The notes under the pieces: generated by a model
Database searches by the model: none
Told to the model about the DNA's origin: nothing
What the model saw: only the letters and a program-made list of their open reading frames with translations
Assembly: GCF_010748935.1 (NCBI RefSeq)
Contig: NZ_CP048796.1
Span: 3,537,001-3,601,000 of the forward strand
Length of the DNA stretch: 64,000 nucleotides
Source: Providencia vermicola
GTDB lineage: Bacteria; Pseudomonadota; Gammaproteobacteria; Enterobacterales; Enterobacteriaceae
Reading direction: 5' to 3'
Shown here: positions 18,643-27,407 of the stretch, piece after piece
Layout: every line of letters begins with the position of its first letter
Numbering within the stretch: the stretch's first letter is position 1
Translations under genes and position numbers: made by a program

Positions 18643-20847
18643 TTAAAACGTCACACTATAATTCAACGCAAAAGTTCTTCCTCTACCTTTATAGGTATAC
18701 AGATCTGCTGCACCATAATTCGGACTATATAATTTTGGCGCACGTTGCCCCCAAATCGTGGTGTAATCTTCATCCAGTAAATTTTCTACCGCAAAACTGA
18801 CTTTACCAACTGGCAATAAATAACTGCTTAAGAAATCCACGGTATTATAACCATCAAGCTTGTTACCATCCGCATCGGAAACATTAAAGGTTTGCTGGCT
18901 TTGTAAACGTAGAGACCAATCATTTGGCTCCCATCCCACATATGCAGTCACTTTTGATGGGCTAGCAAATTTAACGCTCCATTTCTCCCATTTACCATCC
19001 ACTTTGGTTTCTGATTTTTGCAGATTAAAGTTACTACCAACACTCCAATCACTATCTTCAAAGAAATAATCAACAGCCCCTTCCACGCCATAAATACGAC
19101 GTTTATCTGACTTCATATAGATAGTCATATCCGCGTTATTAATGTCATAACTTCTGTCTGACAATGAATAATAAGCGGCAATTTGTGTGCGTAAATTATC
19201 TCCAGTATAGCGCCACCCCAGTTCATAGGAGTCAACTTTAATACCTTTCACTTTAGTATCATTAATATTAACGCTATTTTCTAATGCAAGATGCCCATTA
19301 GCATCTGGGGTTGCTGCATATTTCCCTGTTCCATAATATTTGGCAATATCGGGAATTTCAAAACCTTGAGAGAAATTAAACCATGTTTGCTGGTTTTCAG
19401 TTAAATTCACCAATAAGCCTGCATTAAATAACAAGTTATTATAATCGGTATTCCCCCCCGGCACAGCATCGGCAGATTTAATTTTACCTTCTGCTATTTG
19501 CTGTTGTTGCGCATACCCAACAAAGTCATCCACTTTGTTTTCAGTATATTGATAGCGCACACCGCCGCTTAAAGTGAATATTGGATTAATATCGTAGCTA
19601 CTTTGCAAGAAAGCGGCCATATTGGTTGTGGTATAACTTGGATAACGCCCAACTTGATAGGCTTTTTTCAAATCCATGCCACCCGATTCTTTCGCTTTAT
19701 CTAAATTAAAGAACATTTGGTTGGCACGAAATTGTTCGTGCTCAGCGTCAGCACCATACGTCAGCGTCAAATGCTCAACCGGCTCGCTATTAAACGTCAG
19801 CTTAGTACCATAGAAATTGGTTTTTTGATCAGAGGCGCTAATACTGGTGACATCCTTTGCCTTATTTAGCGTAGGGAATGGATAGAATTTTTGTGACTCA
19901 TCACGATAATAAACTTGGGCAACAAAATCTTGCCCCCAAAGGTCACCATTCGAATATTGTAAATTCAGCATGTGACGCTCAGTCCCAGGTAAGCGATCTG
20001 AATTTAATTTATCACTATTATGAGCCTCGCCTTGGCCTTTCACCGCCGCAAAATCTTTGCCTAAATAAAGCCCATGTTTACCATCGGACTCACTTTTATA
20101 ATATTGAACCGTGGCTTGTAGCTGCTGATTATCATCAATATTAATAACCCCAGCGCCCATGACATCCAAGCGGTCAGAAAATTGTAGGCCTGTTTGTGTA
20201 TTATCAATATTAATTGCCTTACCTTTGCCATCATACCAGCCACCATAACGTTGATAGGCAACGGATAAACGACCATGGGCGTTTTCATTCCCCCCACTCA
20301 TGGCCGCGGCAATATTTTCATCATGATCTTTGCCATTACTAAAGCCGGTTTTTCCGCCAATTTGTAAGTCGACTTGTTTTTCTTCTTGGCCTTTTTTGGT
20401 GACAATATTAATTAATCCACCACTACTACCGCCACCATATAAAGAAGTGGCGCCAGAAATCACTTCAATATGGTTAATATTAAACGGGTCGATAGAATCT
20501 AATTGGCGGCTATCACTACGTGAAGAATTTAAACGGACCCCATCCACCATCACAATCATTGAGCGGCCACGCATATTCATACCGTAATTAGTACGCCCTT
20601 GACCGCTAACACTCATGCCGGGGATCAATTGTGACAGAATATCTTTTAACTCTTTACCTCCTTCTGCTTGCTGTTCTATTTCCGCATTATCGATAACCCA
20701 AGTAGTTTGAGCCATCTCCGACACACTTCGATAAGAACGCGTTGCCGAGACTGTCATTTCATCTTGTTTGTTTTCTGCTGCGAATGTTGCTGGTGCAATA
20801 AAAGAAGCAAAACATGGAGAGAGTATCCAAAGATGCCTAATTTTCAT
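18643..20847 (-). CDS. iutA: TonB-dependent ferric siderophore receptor, IutA (aerobactin) type
   Basis: A 734-aa outer-membrane receptor. It has a signal peptide (ending ATFAA), a TonB box region (DEMTVSATR), a plug domain with MNMRGRSMIVMVDGVRLNSS and GATSLYGGGSSGGLINIVTKKG, and a 22-strand barrel ending in SVTF. Long stretches match E. coli IutA as I recall it (SRSDSRQLDSIDPFN, GGVRYQYTENK, FNFSQGFE, TTIWGQRAPKLYSP), and the length is the same as IutA (about 732 aa). No iucABCD synthesis genes are nearby, so it would take up aerobactin made by others. The actual ligand is inferred from family. Confidence 0.88.
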   Translation of the reverse strand: MKIRHLWILSPCFASFIAPATFAAENKQDEMTVSATRSYRSVSEMAQTTWVIDNAEIEQQAEGGKELKDILSQLIPGMSVSGQGRTNYGMNMRGRSMIVMVDGVRLNSSRSDSRQLDSIDPFNINHIEVISGATSLYGGGSSGGLINIVTKKGQEEKQVDLQIGGKTGFSNGKDHDENIAAAMSGGNENAHGRLSVAYQRYGGWYDGKGKAINIDNTQTGLQFSDRLDVMGAGVINIDDNQQLQATVQYYKSESDGKHGLYLGKDFAAVKGQGEAHNSDKLNSDRLPGTERHMLNLQYSNGDLWGQDFVAQVYYRDESQKFYPFPTLNKAKDVTSISASDQKTNFYGTKLTFNSEPVEHLTLTYGADAEHEQFRANQMFFNLDKAKESGGMDLKKAYQVGRYPSYTTTNMAAFLQSSYDINPIFTLSGGVRYQYTENKVDDFVGYAQQQQIAEGKIKSADAVPGGNTDYNNLLFNAGLLVNLTENQQTWFNFSQGFEIPDIAKYYGTGKYAATPDANGHLALENSVNINDTKVKGIKVDSYELGWRYTGDNLRTQIAAYYSLSDRSYDINNADMTIYMKSDKRRIYGVEGAVDYFFEDSDWSVGSNFNLQKSETKVDGKWEKWSVKFASPSKVTAYVGWEPNDWSLRLQSQQTFNVSDADGNKLDGYNTVDFLSSYLLPVGKVSFAVENLLDEDYTTIWGQRAPKLYSPNYGAADLYTYKGRGRTFALNYSVTF

Positions 20848-20943
20848 GTGCCTAAGATCCTAATAGGTTGTCGTGTTTTTTTACAGGCCGCTGCCGATAA
20901 CATTACGGCTTTTTATCCGGCTAAATTAGCGGATAATTTTAAC

Positions 20944-20976
20944 TGATAATAAACATACTATTAAGAACTATTATCA
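20944..20976 (-). promoter_or_regulatory. Candidate Fur-binding region upstream of iutA
   Basis: Two half-sites in inverted order (TGATAAT at 20944-20950 and ATTATCA at 20970-20976) lie about 100 bases upstream of the receptor start. Both match the 7-mer half of the Fur consensus, but the spacing is wider than the usual overlapping 19-bp box. Iron repression of a TonB receptor is expected from the family. Confidence 0.45.
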
Positions 20977-20989
20977 TTCTTGCGTCTTT

Positions 20990-21242
20990 TTTTAGACATC
21001 GCCGACGGAAAGAAGAGGGAAAAGCAGAATATTTATAAATCAGAAAAAGAAATGTTGGAGAAGGTCAGACAAAAAGCAGAATTATCGAATCTTGAATTGC
21101 CATTAATGGACACTTATAAATAAAGTGGCTAGAAAGCGTTGCTCTAATTAAAACGATATATAAAACAAATAGTAGGGTGTTTGCCTTTAATTAAACTAAA
21201 AACAAACACCACATTAACAAGGCTTTGATTTTGTACTACCCA
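20990..21242 (+). other. Unassigned stretch with a short open frame
   Basis: Between iutA and the repeat next to hdeB there is no recognisable gene. Plus-strand bases 20965-21123 keep an open frame of 52 codons with a charged, helix-like C-terminus (KEMLEKVRQKAELSNLELPL) but only a TTG as possible start and no ribosome site. It may be the 3' remnant of a lost gene. Confidence 0.3.
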
Positions 21243-21360
21243 TGATATTTCAAGTGACAACGTTGCTGATTAGGTTAGCTCGTACTCGCCACAACATTTA
21301 TCTGTGCTTAACGACTTGCTCACTTATCACCTAAGTTAAACTCAAATTATTTAGGGTATA
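21243..21360 (+). repeat. Dispersed intergenic repeat, copy B
   Basis: Begins GATATTTCAAGTGACAACG and ends AACTCAAATTATTTAGGGTATA, the canonical right end of the family described for copy A. The body is diverged. It lies directly at the 3' side of hdeB. Confidence 0.6.
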
Positions 21361-21368
21361 AACTTAAC

Positions 21369-21668
21369 TTATTTTTTTGACGCTAAGTAATCTTGTAGTG
21401 TGCCTTCAGGATGTTTCTTACAGAACTCAACGATTTGTGGCGCTTCTGCAACACTCTGTTCTGTTAACGCAACATAATCACCACCTTTAAATTGTGTATC
21501 CATATTGGTGATCCACAATGCAACAGGTGCCCAGCTTTGCGGGTTCAGGTTAATATATTCCTGACAAGTCATTTTTTCAGGCGTGACAATATTCGAGTCC
21601 GCAGCCATCGCATTAAAAGAGAATGCTGCCATTGCAGCTAAAACGCTAGAGATAACAATCTTTTTCAT
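21369..21668 (-). CDS. hdeB: HdeB-like periplasmic acid-stress chaperone
   Basis: A 99-aa exported protein: signal peptide MKKIVISSVLAAMAAFSFNAMA, then a mature part with MTCQEYINLNPQSWAPVALW and VEFCKKHPEG. The two cysteines, the CQE(Y/F)I(D/N)LNP motif and a Lys-Lys-rich end match E. coli HdeB, which keeps periplasmic proteins from aggregating at low pH. I use ATG at 21668; upstream codons would spoil the signal peptide. No hdeA or gad genes are nearby. Acid protection would be relevant to a urease-positive gut or urinary bacterium. Confidence 0.88.
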   Translation of the reverse strand: MKKIVISSVLAAMAAFSFNAMAADSNIVTPEKMTCQEYINLNPQSWAPVALWITNMDTQFKGGDYVALTEQSVAEAPQIVEFCKKHPEGTLQDYLASKK

Positions 21669-21985
21669 TATAAACCTCTTATGTGTATAAATAATGCATA
21701 ACAATGTGGCTGTTTATTTTTATCACAAACTTATTAAAGTTTATATAATCTTATTAGGATAATAAGATTATAATAAAACAAAAGCGACCATCCGATTAAG
21801 TCATTTTAATAACAAAAAATAAGTCATTATTAATGACAACTAATTAACAACATAACAAAAAATTTTTTGCTGTTAAAAAGCTGAAATAAAAATACATACT
21901 AAAGAGAGTATAAATTATTATTGTTTAATATTTTTAAACTAATTAAAGGTTGGTCAATATCATAAAATTAATTTATCAGAGAGCC

Positions 21986-22222
21986 TCAGTCATTATATGT
22001 AACTAAGCGACTAAAATGCTCAGATAGCTTGCTTAAAGAGCGGATGGAAGATACCGCCACTTCTTTATTTGGATCTTTGCATAGTTCAATTAATCTAATC
22101 ACTGCATCTTGTTGTTCTATTGTCGCTTTATAATCACCCAATGCGGAGATCGCTGCAATCTTGACATCATCGTTGCCTCGAAAGGTCAACTCGATAAGTG
22201 TCCCTATAATTTGTTTTTCCAT
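21986..22222 (-). CDS. Small HEAT-repeat-like protein
   Basis: A 78-aa protein made of about two helix-turn-helix units with the HEAT spacing (NDDVKIAAISALGDYKA, then NKEVAVSSIRSLSKLSE). I do not recognise a named family. No signal peptide. It stands alone between hdeB and an IS remnant. Such small HEAT proteins usually bind other proteins. Codon use is not unusual, so it is probably a real gene. Confidence 0.5.
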   Translation of the reverse strand: MEKQIIGTLIELTFRGNDDVKIAAISALGDYKATIEQQDAVIRLIELCKDPNKEVAVSSIRSLSKLSEHFSRLVTYND

Positions 22223-22479
22223 GGTTTAGCCTGCTATAACACAAGAGATCAAATACGAATTGCCATTCTAAGTCAAATCACTTATTACATCTTACTGTAT
22301 TAGGAAAAAGCTAAAGTTGATAACATTGTTTTTACGCCTATTATGTATATTTATTGACACTTTCAGTGAATATTAAAATTAAAAATAAAAAACTTCACTG
22401 ATAATTGATAATCAATAGGCTTAAAATATTACTAGTAATAGTAAATTTGTTATAATTGTAGTAGCACAGTCAATTTGCT

Positions 22480-23450
22480 CAGGGTAGCGAGGGCGAGTTT
22501 TATGGGTTTAAACTTCATTCAATGGTTAATGTTCTGCGCAACTAAATCAGGACCTTTTCTTAAGGAATTTTGTTCATAGTCAATGGGTGGCAGATCACCG
22601 TTGGGAGTAAGAAGCCTTTCTATGGTGTAATAGCGCATATCGAGATAACATCTCCTTTCATCAGCTTTCCGTTATGGCCGAGGGATTTTCAGTACCCAAT
22701 CGGGTTTAAACTACCAAAAAATCGTTCAACAACGGCGCTATCCCAACAGGCTCCGACATCGCCCATACTTGCTCGAATTCCATAACTTTTCTGTAAGTGA
22801 CGATAGCGCTTACTCGTATATTGTAATCCCTATCGCTATGAAAGACTAAGCTTTTTTCGGGGTGACGTAAGTTATACGCTTTCATCAAGGTCTTACTGAC
22901 TAAAACTGCCGTCATCCGTTTATCGAAATGCCAACCTACAAGACGGAGTGAGTATAAGTTCATCAGGATGGCGAAATACATCTAGCCATCCCCCTTTTAT
23001 AAATAGGTCACATCACCCGCTCACACTGCGGGGAGCGCGTGAGGATTAGAAATTGTGTTTGCTCAAATTGCTCGACGACGGCATCACGGTGTTACCGTTC
23101 GGTGGTGACTTTCTAAGCAACACGCGGAGTGACGACTAGACCAAGCGGAGCCATTAGCCTTTGGACGCCATAAGCGCTCAGCTCATGCCCTCTTTGCATA
23201 ACCGTTGATTAACGTTCTGTTCCCTAAGCGATTTCGACTCTGTTCAAAGATAATTTCATCTCTTCGGTACAGGCAAAGTTGTTCTGCGGTGATTTAATTC
23301 AGCAGGGAGTTGAAGCCAGGCGGACTAGGCTGAACGACTAGTTAAGCCAATCTGAGCGCGGCATCACGCCCATGGATAGACAATTGGTTACACGTTTTTA
23401 TCGATACTCGGTTTCCTAGAACAGGAGCGCGCTGGTTTGTTTTATGATCT
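22480..23450 (-). pseudogene. Decayed IS3-family transposase (OrfB) remnant
   Basis: On the minus strand, scattered frames carry recognisable pieces of an IS3-family DDE integrase: GDVTYLYKGG-like residues near 23010, GWHFDKRMTAVLVSKTLMKAY and VFHSDR near 22850-22930, SMGDVGACWDSAVVERFFGS near 22710-22770, and an RYYTIERLLTPNGDLPP-like C-terminus near 22600. Each block is in a different frame or is cut by stops, so the element is dead. Terminal inverted repeats could not be fixed, so the limits are approximate. It abuts the adhesin end of the fimbrial operon. Confidence 0.75.
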
Positions 23451-23879
23451 CTTTCTCCATCCTAATTTCTTTATTATATTATCGAAGCGCTAATAGCTCA
23501 GCTCTTGCATCGGAATCCATGTTCTAACCAGACGGAACAGCAACGAGTTCCGCTCCAGGTGTAACAGAAACTAAAAACCGGAAAATGTAAAAGAGGCCAC
23601 CGATGTTGGACATATGTTTAACTGCGTACGGCGGCCTAAAGTGGTACCCAGATGTAATAATATATCGGAGTAGAGTAAACAGGTCGGTATACGATAGGCG
23701 GGGAATAGATTCATGATAATGAAGCAAGAGTTCGGTCTTATTTATGCAGGTCAGAACAACAAAAGGGTGGAAGATAATATACAGCAGAACCTCAGAGGAT
23801 TAATGGAGCATTTACTCAGTGAAGGATAATTCGGCAATCGATGGAGGGGATGTGGTCCAAGCGAGTGCCGAACATTTAA
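23451..23879 (-). other. Gene-free stretch downstream of the adhesin gene
   Basis: About 430 bases between the IS3 remnant and the adhesin stop. A 67-codon minus-strand frame (23524-23727) exists but has no ribosome site and no recognisable domain. Composition is richer in G+C than the flanking AT-rich DNA and resembles the 3' half of the adhesin gene. It may be a leftover of an older adhesin 3' end or a template-like segment; I could not align it to the adhesin by eye. Confidence 0.35.
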
Positions 23880-24797
23880 TCAATTATATGATGAGGTCAC
23901 TATCACATTGCCTGATTTCGGTCCCGGACTTAAGAACCCGGCGGCGATAAATTTCATCACCACGAGGGAGTTAACCCCGGTAGTGACACTGGAGGAACAG
24001 CTAGCCCCTTGTTCATTACAGAGGTTCGAGGTAAGAATCCCGTCACCAATTGCGGTGGTTTCATTTTCGATCTTGAGGACAACCGCATTGGGTACATCTG
24101 GCCCCGAACACTGTATCTTAATCTGTTCGGAGTATTCAGACGGACCGGTGGTGAGCCCGATCAGGCCCATATCGATCGTCGGAGGGATATCGATGGAGCA
24201 GGTGTAGTTAGGGACGGCAGAGGGCGAACCGCAAGTCCTCCAGTATTGGTCACCAGTAGTGCATCGGCCATAAAGGTAGTCATAATCACGACCGACGACG
24301 GAGACATAGACTCTTATCCCACTTTCCATACCATGATAGGCTCCCTTGAGACGCATGTTGGTGTTGCTGAAGGTACCAATACCTACCCCGAGGTCAAGGA
24401 CGGCGGATAGGCAATCGCGGGGGTCTTTGCGTTTGAAATGGCCTGTACTTGACGGGGTGAAACCAGCAGGTGTCGCCCCACCGGTCCATGCAGGATAGCC
24501 AGAATGGTAAGTAAATTCTGCACGTAATTCCAAGTCGCAGGGCTGAAATTTCATCAAAAATTCCGCGGTTAGTGCCCCACCGAGAGAAGGAAACCATTGG
24601 CCGTTCACTGAGATGTCGCGATATTCATAATTATATTTATAGGGGCTTTCAATTTCAGAACAAGCGGGGTAGGTATAAGAGCAATTAGCGATCCCCTCAT
24701 AAATATTTAACTCCGGAGTCGCAGGAGACGAGGAAAACGACGCAAGTAGAATAGTTAGAATAGAGGAAGAATGGAGTAGGCGTGCGATATTAATCAT
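23880..24797 (-). CDS. Fimbrial tip adhesin (MrpH-like, two-domain)
   Basis: A 305-aa secreted protein with an N-terminal hydrophobic signal (INIARLLHSSSILTILLASFSS). A Cys-rich receptor-binding domain follows (about residues 30-200, with TYHSGYPAW and GAYHGMES). The C-terminal pilin domain starts near NYTCSIDIPPTIDMGLIGL and ends GNVIVTSSYN, the usual donor-strand end. Its place as last gene of an MR/P-like operon fits MrpH, the tip adhesin of Proteus, whose lectin domain uses histidines to bind zinc. I choose ATG at 24797 (ribosome site AAGAAAGAAC). Most of the gene is clearly richer in G+C than the rest of the operon, a sign of exchange or special variation. Confidence 0.75.
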   Translation of the reverse strand: MINIARLLHSSSILTILLASFSSSPATPELNIYEGIANCSYTYPACSEIESPYKYNYEYRDISVNGQWFPSLGGALTAEFLMKFQPCDLELRAEFTYHSGYPAWTGGATPAGFTPSSTGHFKRKDPRDCLSAVLDLGVGIGTFSNTNMRLKGAYHGMESGIRVYVSVVGRDYDYLYGRCTTGDQYWRTCGSPSAVPNYTCSIDIPPTIDMGLIGLTTGPSEYSEQIKIQCSGPDVPNAVVLKIENETTAIGDGILTSNLCNEQGASCSSSVTTGVNSLVVMKFIAAGFLSPGPKSGNVIVTSSYN

Positions 24798-24852
24798 ATG
24801 TTCTTTCTTCTTCGCTGGCTGTATCTTTACGATACAAAGATAAAATGAAACC

Positions 24853-25764
24853 CTACACTTGTCTATTAACACAAGCTTGCTCATAAAGCCGTAGGCGTTG
24901 TTCTTTTTCAATTTTTCGTTCTTTTGCACGGGCTAATGAACGCGGTGAACGGGTCGTCTCAGTCGCCGTAAACCACTGACCTAACCAATCAAATCCCTTT
25001 TCTATCCGTCCCATTTGGGTCTTATCCGGGTGACAGGTAAAGCCATCTAATGCCAAAGAACCTTGTAAATCTGCTATCGCACGCTTTAAGGGCCAGCGCG
25101 TTGGCGATAACAGCAAAAAATCATCCATATAGCTTTCATAAAAAAGACCTTTTCGGTTTGCTAATTCGTTATCCAGTGAATATAAATAAGAGCCGCCAAT
25201 CAATGGACTCAGGGCACAGCCACGGCAGATACCGCGTGCCAACATATTAAATTCACCACCTTCTTCTACACTGTAATCGATATACTGAGACAATAAGTTT
25301 AATAGTACGGGTGAATCTGTGTATTGCTGACACCATTGCCATAAACGTTCTTTTGGGAAGTGTTCGTAATATCCTTTTATATCCGTACGATAAACAAATT
25401 GATATTCCCCACCCGCTATCGCCAGTTTTGTCGCCAAAATTGAACCCTGTACACCACCATGGCCTTTTAGGTGACGACAAGTGGGATGTTTTGGCAATAA
25501 TGGTGTTAAACATAAAGTTAGCCATTTAAGGGCTAATGCATCTTCTGCACACCATTGTACCGTTCGTCGCCCATCCCAAGTTGTAATCACTTCCATCGGC
25601 TTCAAGTGATATTGGCCTAAACGAATACGTTGCCATAACACCTCACATTTTGTTTGCCAATGAAAACGCAGGTGCCAAACGTCGGTATTAGCCGGATAAT
25701 GTTGCCGCCGTTGACAAAGCCAGTGATAGGCTAATATCCAATTGTGACGCCACTTATCATTCAT
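24853..25764 (-). CDS. Reverse transcriptase embedded in the fimbrial operon
   Basis: A 303-aa RNA-directed DNA polymerase. Finger/palm motifs in order: YRTDIKGYYEHF (first catalytic Asp, about residue 126), RGCALSPLIGGSYL (RT motif 4), YESYMDDFLLL (the YxDD box, about residue 217), then CHPDKTQMGRIEKGFDWLGQWF (motifs 6-7). There is no maturase, endonuclease or integrase domain. Its ATG lies inside the 3' end of the preceding fimbrial-subunit gene (8-base overlap, ATGAATGA) and the adhesin gene follows 55 bases later, so it is translated as an operon member. The RGxxLSP box differs from the (I/V/L)GxxxSQ of diversity-generating RTs and from the QG of group II introns. Class is unassigned. Confidence 0.9.
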   Translation of the reverse strand: MNDKWRHNWILAYHWLCQRRQHYPANTDVWHLRFHWQTKCEVLWQRIRLGQYHLKPMEVITTWDGRRTVQWCAEDALALKWLTLCLTPLLPKHPTCRHLKGHGGVQGSILATKLAIAGGEYQFVYRTDIKGYYEHFPKERLWQWCQQYTDSPVLLNLLSQYIDYSVEEGGEFNMLARGICRGCALSPLIGGSYLYSLDNELANRKGLFYESYMDDFLLLSPTRWPLKRAIADLQGSLALDGFTCHPDKTQMGRIEKGFDWLGQWFTATETTRSPRSLARAKERKIEKEQRLRLYEQACVNRQV

Positions 25765-26305
25765 ACACTAGGGTATAAGTCAGCGTAGCGCTAAACCAAC
25801 CAGGCTTAATGGTTTTATTTTTTAATGCATCAGCATCCGCTTTTAAATAAGCACGTATTGGAATAACCATATCACCGTCTTTAATTGGATAAATAGGCTC
25901 AACTTTCGCATCATTAATAGGTAATGGCTTACCACTCATGGTTTCTAAACCGATCACTACTCCACTGGCTTCACTTTCAGGATCAAATTTTAATAAGCCA
26001 TCCGCTGTTGCATTCCCATTAAATTTAGCTGAGATGGTATTACCTAAAGAGGTGTCGCAATCATCAAGATAAAAATCAAACTCTTTATCGCTATATGCGC
26101 CACGTTGCCCTGTATATAAGTCTTTCGCATTAACGTTCTCACCAAAATAGACATAACCATTTTCAGAGCCAGGATTAACAGTACAAGGCAAGGCAATCAA
26201 ACTACCGCTATATTCGATGGTATTACTGCTTTCAGCAAAGCTAGCTGAAGGTAATATCCCCATTAAGGCAAAAAGAAAACCACTAATAAAACTCTGCTTT
26301 TTCAT
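25757..26305 (-). CDS. Fimbrial minor subunit
   Basis: A 182-aa exported pilin: signal peptide KKQSFISGFLFALMGILPSASFA, Cys in LIALPCTVNPGS and later DDCDTS (the conserved disulfide), and a C-terminus ending TLTYTLVYE with the penultimate Tyr motif recognised by the chaperone. I take ATG at 26305 because AAGGAG lies six bases before it. It overlaps the reverse transcriptase gene. MR/P operons have adaptor subunits (MrpE-G) before the tip protein; this extra pilin probably serves the same purpose. Confidence 0.8.
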   Translation of the reverse strand: MKKQSFISGFLFALMGILPSASFAESSNTIEYSGSLIALPCTVNPGSENGYVYFGENVNAKDLYTGQRGAYSDKEFDFYLDDCDTSLGNTISAKFNGNATADGLLKFDPESEASGVVIGLETMSGKPLPINDAKVEPIYPIKDGDMVIPIRAYLKADADALKNKTIKPGWFSATLTYTLVYE

Positions 26306-26315
26306 CATCAGCTCC

Positions 26316-26840
26316 TTAGGGATACAACATTTGAACTGTTGCCGATGCAGTAAAATCACCTTCAAATAAAGTTATCTTAGGGTCGCGAACAGGAACGGCA
26401 TATAAAGGTAATGTTGCGGTTCCATTGCTAGACATCTTTATTGGAGAGCCCGTATTAGGCGCAATGACAACGCCTTCATGATAAAGACGGATACCTAATC
26501 CATTGATGCTTGTTCTTAACGCTTTATTATCAAAAGAAGCAATAAAAGGACTCATATATTGCAAATAGAGTGGGACTGAATTACCTAATTCAGGCCCACA
26601 ACTTAAAGTTAAAGTAAAATCCTGTTGGTAGTTAACGCCATCAATTTTAGTAATACCGATTTCACCAAAATCAACCTTAATTGGCTGGTTAGGCCCTTTA
26701 AGGCCAGCGACATCACAAGGCGGATTTTCAATTAAATTTCCTGAAAAATTAACTTCAACCGCCTGCGCGGTACTAAGTGTCAATAATGCTACACCGCCAA
26801 GTAATCCTAATACCCTATTCTTAGAACTCTGAATGAACAT
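26316..26840 (-). CDS. Fimbrial minor subunit (MrpG-like)
   Basis: A 174-aa pilin with signal peptide (ending STAQA), the NPPCDV...LSCGPE cysteine pair and a beta-strand end ASATVQMLYP. Its ATG overlaps the previous stop (TAATG), so it is coupled to the upstream subunit. In MR/P fimbriae such proteins form the adaptor region between rod and tip. The exact correspondence to MrpG is by order and general resemblance only. Confidence 0.8.
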   Translation of the reverse strand: MFIQSSKNRVLGLLGGVALLTLSTAQAVEVNFSGNLIENPPCDVAGLKGPNQPIKVDFGEIGITKIDGVNYQQDFTLTLSCGPELGNSVPLYLQYMSPFIASFDNKALRTSINGLGIRLYHEGVVIAPNTGSPIKMSSNGTATLPLYAVPVRDPKITLFEGDFTASATVQMLYP

Positions 26841-27397
26841 TATTGATACTCCACGCTTAGTGTGCCCGTTGCAGTAAATTCACCACCACGAATTCCCCCT
26901 GCATCACTAGGTACAGGAACCGCCATTAATGTTGGCTTTGTTTTATAATTAAAAGGAAACCAATCCCTTAATTTTAATTGTTGGCCATTTGCCGTTATTT
27001 TAATCGCTAGGTTATTGTCGGTTGTTTTTAATTTTCCAGCTTCCTTAAAGGTACTATTTGGCACCGCCTGAGCATCCACACCTATAAACTGGATTTTTAA
27101 CGCAGGGTTATCTGCTGCATCTTCACAATCTAATTGATATTCAATTGGTGTAGCGCCATATGCTATACCATCAATATTCCTAATCACTAAATCAGGGAAA
27201 GTCACTGTAATAGGGCCATTCTTTCCCCCATTACCATAAATATCGCAGGTTTTTTCAACAACAGTCACTTTTACTTGAATAGTAAAAACTTCAGCGCTAC
27301 TTTGCCCACTCACTAGCAATAATCCCCCCGAGATCATTGCTGTAAGTAATGATTTCACTGGCCTGTAGCCTACTATTTTTTTTGTGATAGAATTCAT
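26840..27397 (-). CDS. Fimbrial minor subunit (MrpF-like)
   Basis: A 185-aa pilin from ATG 27397, which has GGGGCGGAAG as ribosome site; an upstream ATG overlapping the previous gene's stop is less likely. Signal peptide ends SGQSSAE. Two Cys (EKTCDIYGNG, LDCEDA) and a terminal TATGTLSVEYQ strand are typical of chaperone-usher subunits. Placed by order as MrpF-like. One-base overlap with the next gene. Confidence 0.8.
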   Translation of the reverse strand: MNSITKKIVGYRPVKSLLTAMISGGLLLVSGQSSAEVFTIQVKVTVVEKTCDIYGNGGKNGPITVTFPDLVIRNIDGIAYGATPIEYQLDCEDAADNPALKIQFIGVDAQAVPNSTFKEAGKLKTTDNNLAIKITANGQQLKLRDWFPFNYKTKPTLMAVPVPSDAGGIRGGEFTATGTLSVEYQ

Positions 27398-27407
27398 CTT
27401 CCGCCCC

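Noticed and set aside
23524-23727. 67-codon minus-strand frame downstream of the adhesin gene
   Set aside because: No ribosome site, no recognisable domain and codon pattern unlike the neighbours; treated as non-coding.
24853-25764. Retron or classical diversity-generating retroelement
   Set aside because: No room for an msr/msd RNA upstream (the RT overlaps a pilin gene), no Avd gene, no template/variable repeat pair found by eye, and the RT motif 4 is RGxxLSP. Kept as an unassigned RT.
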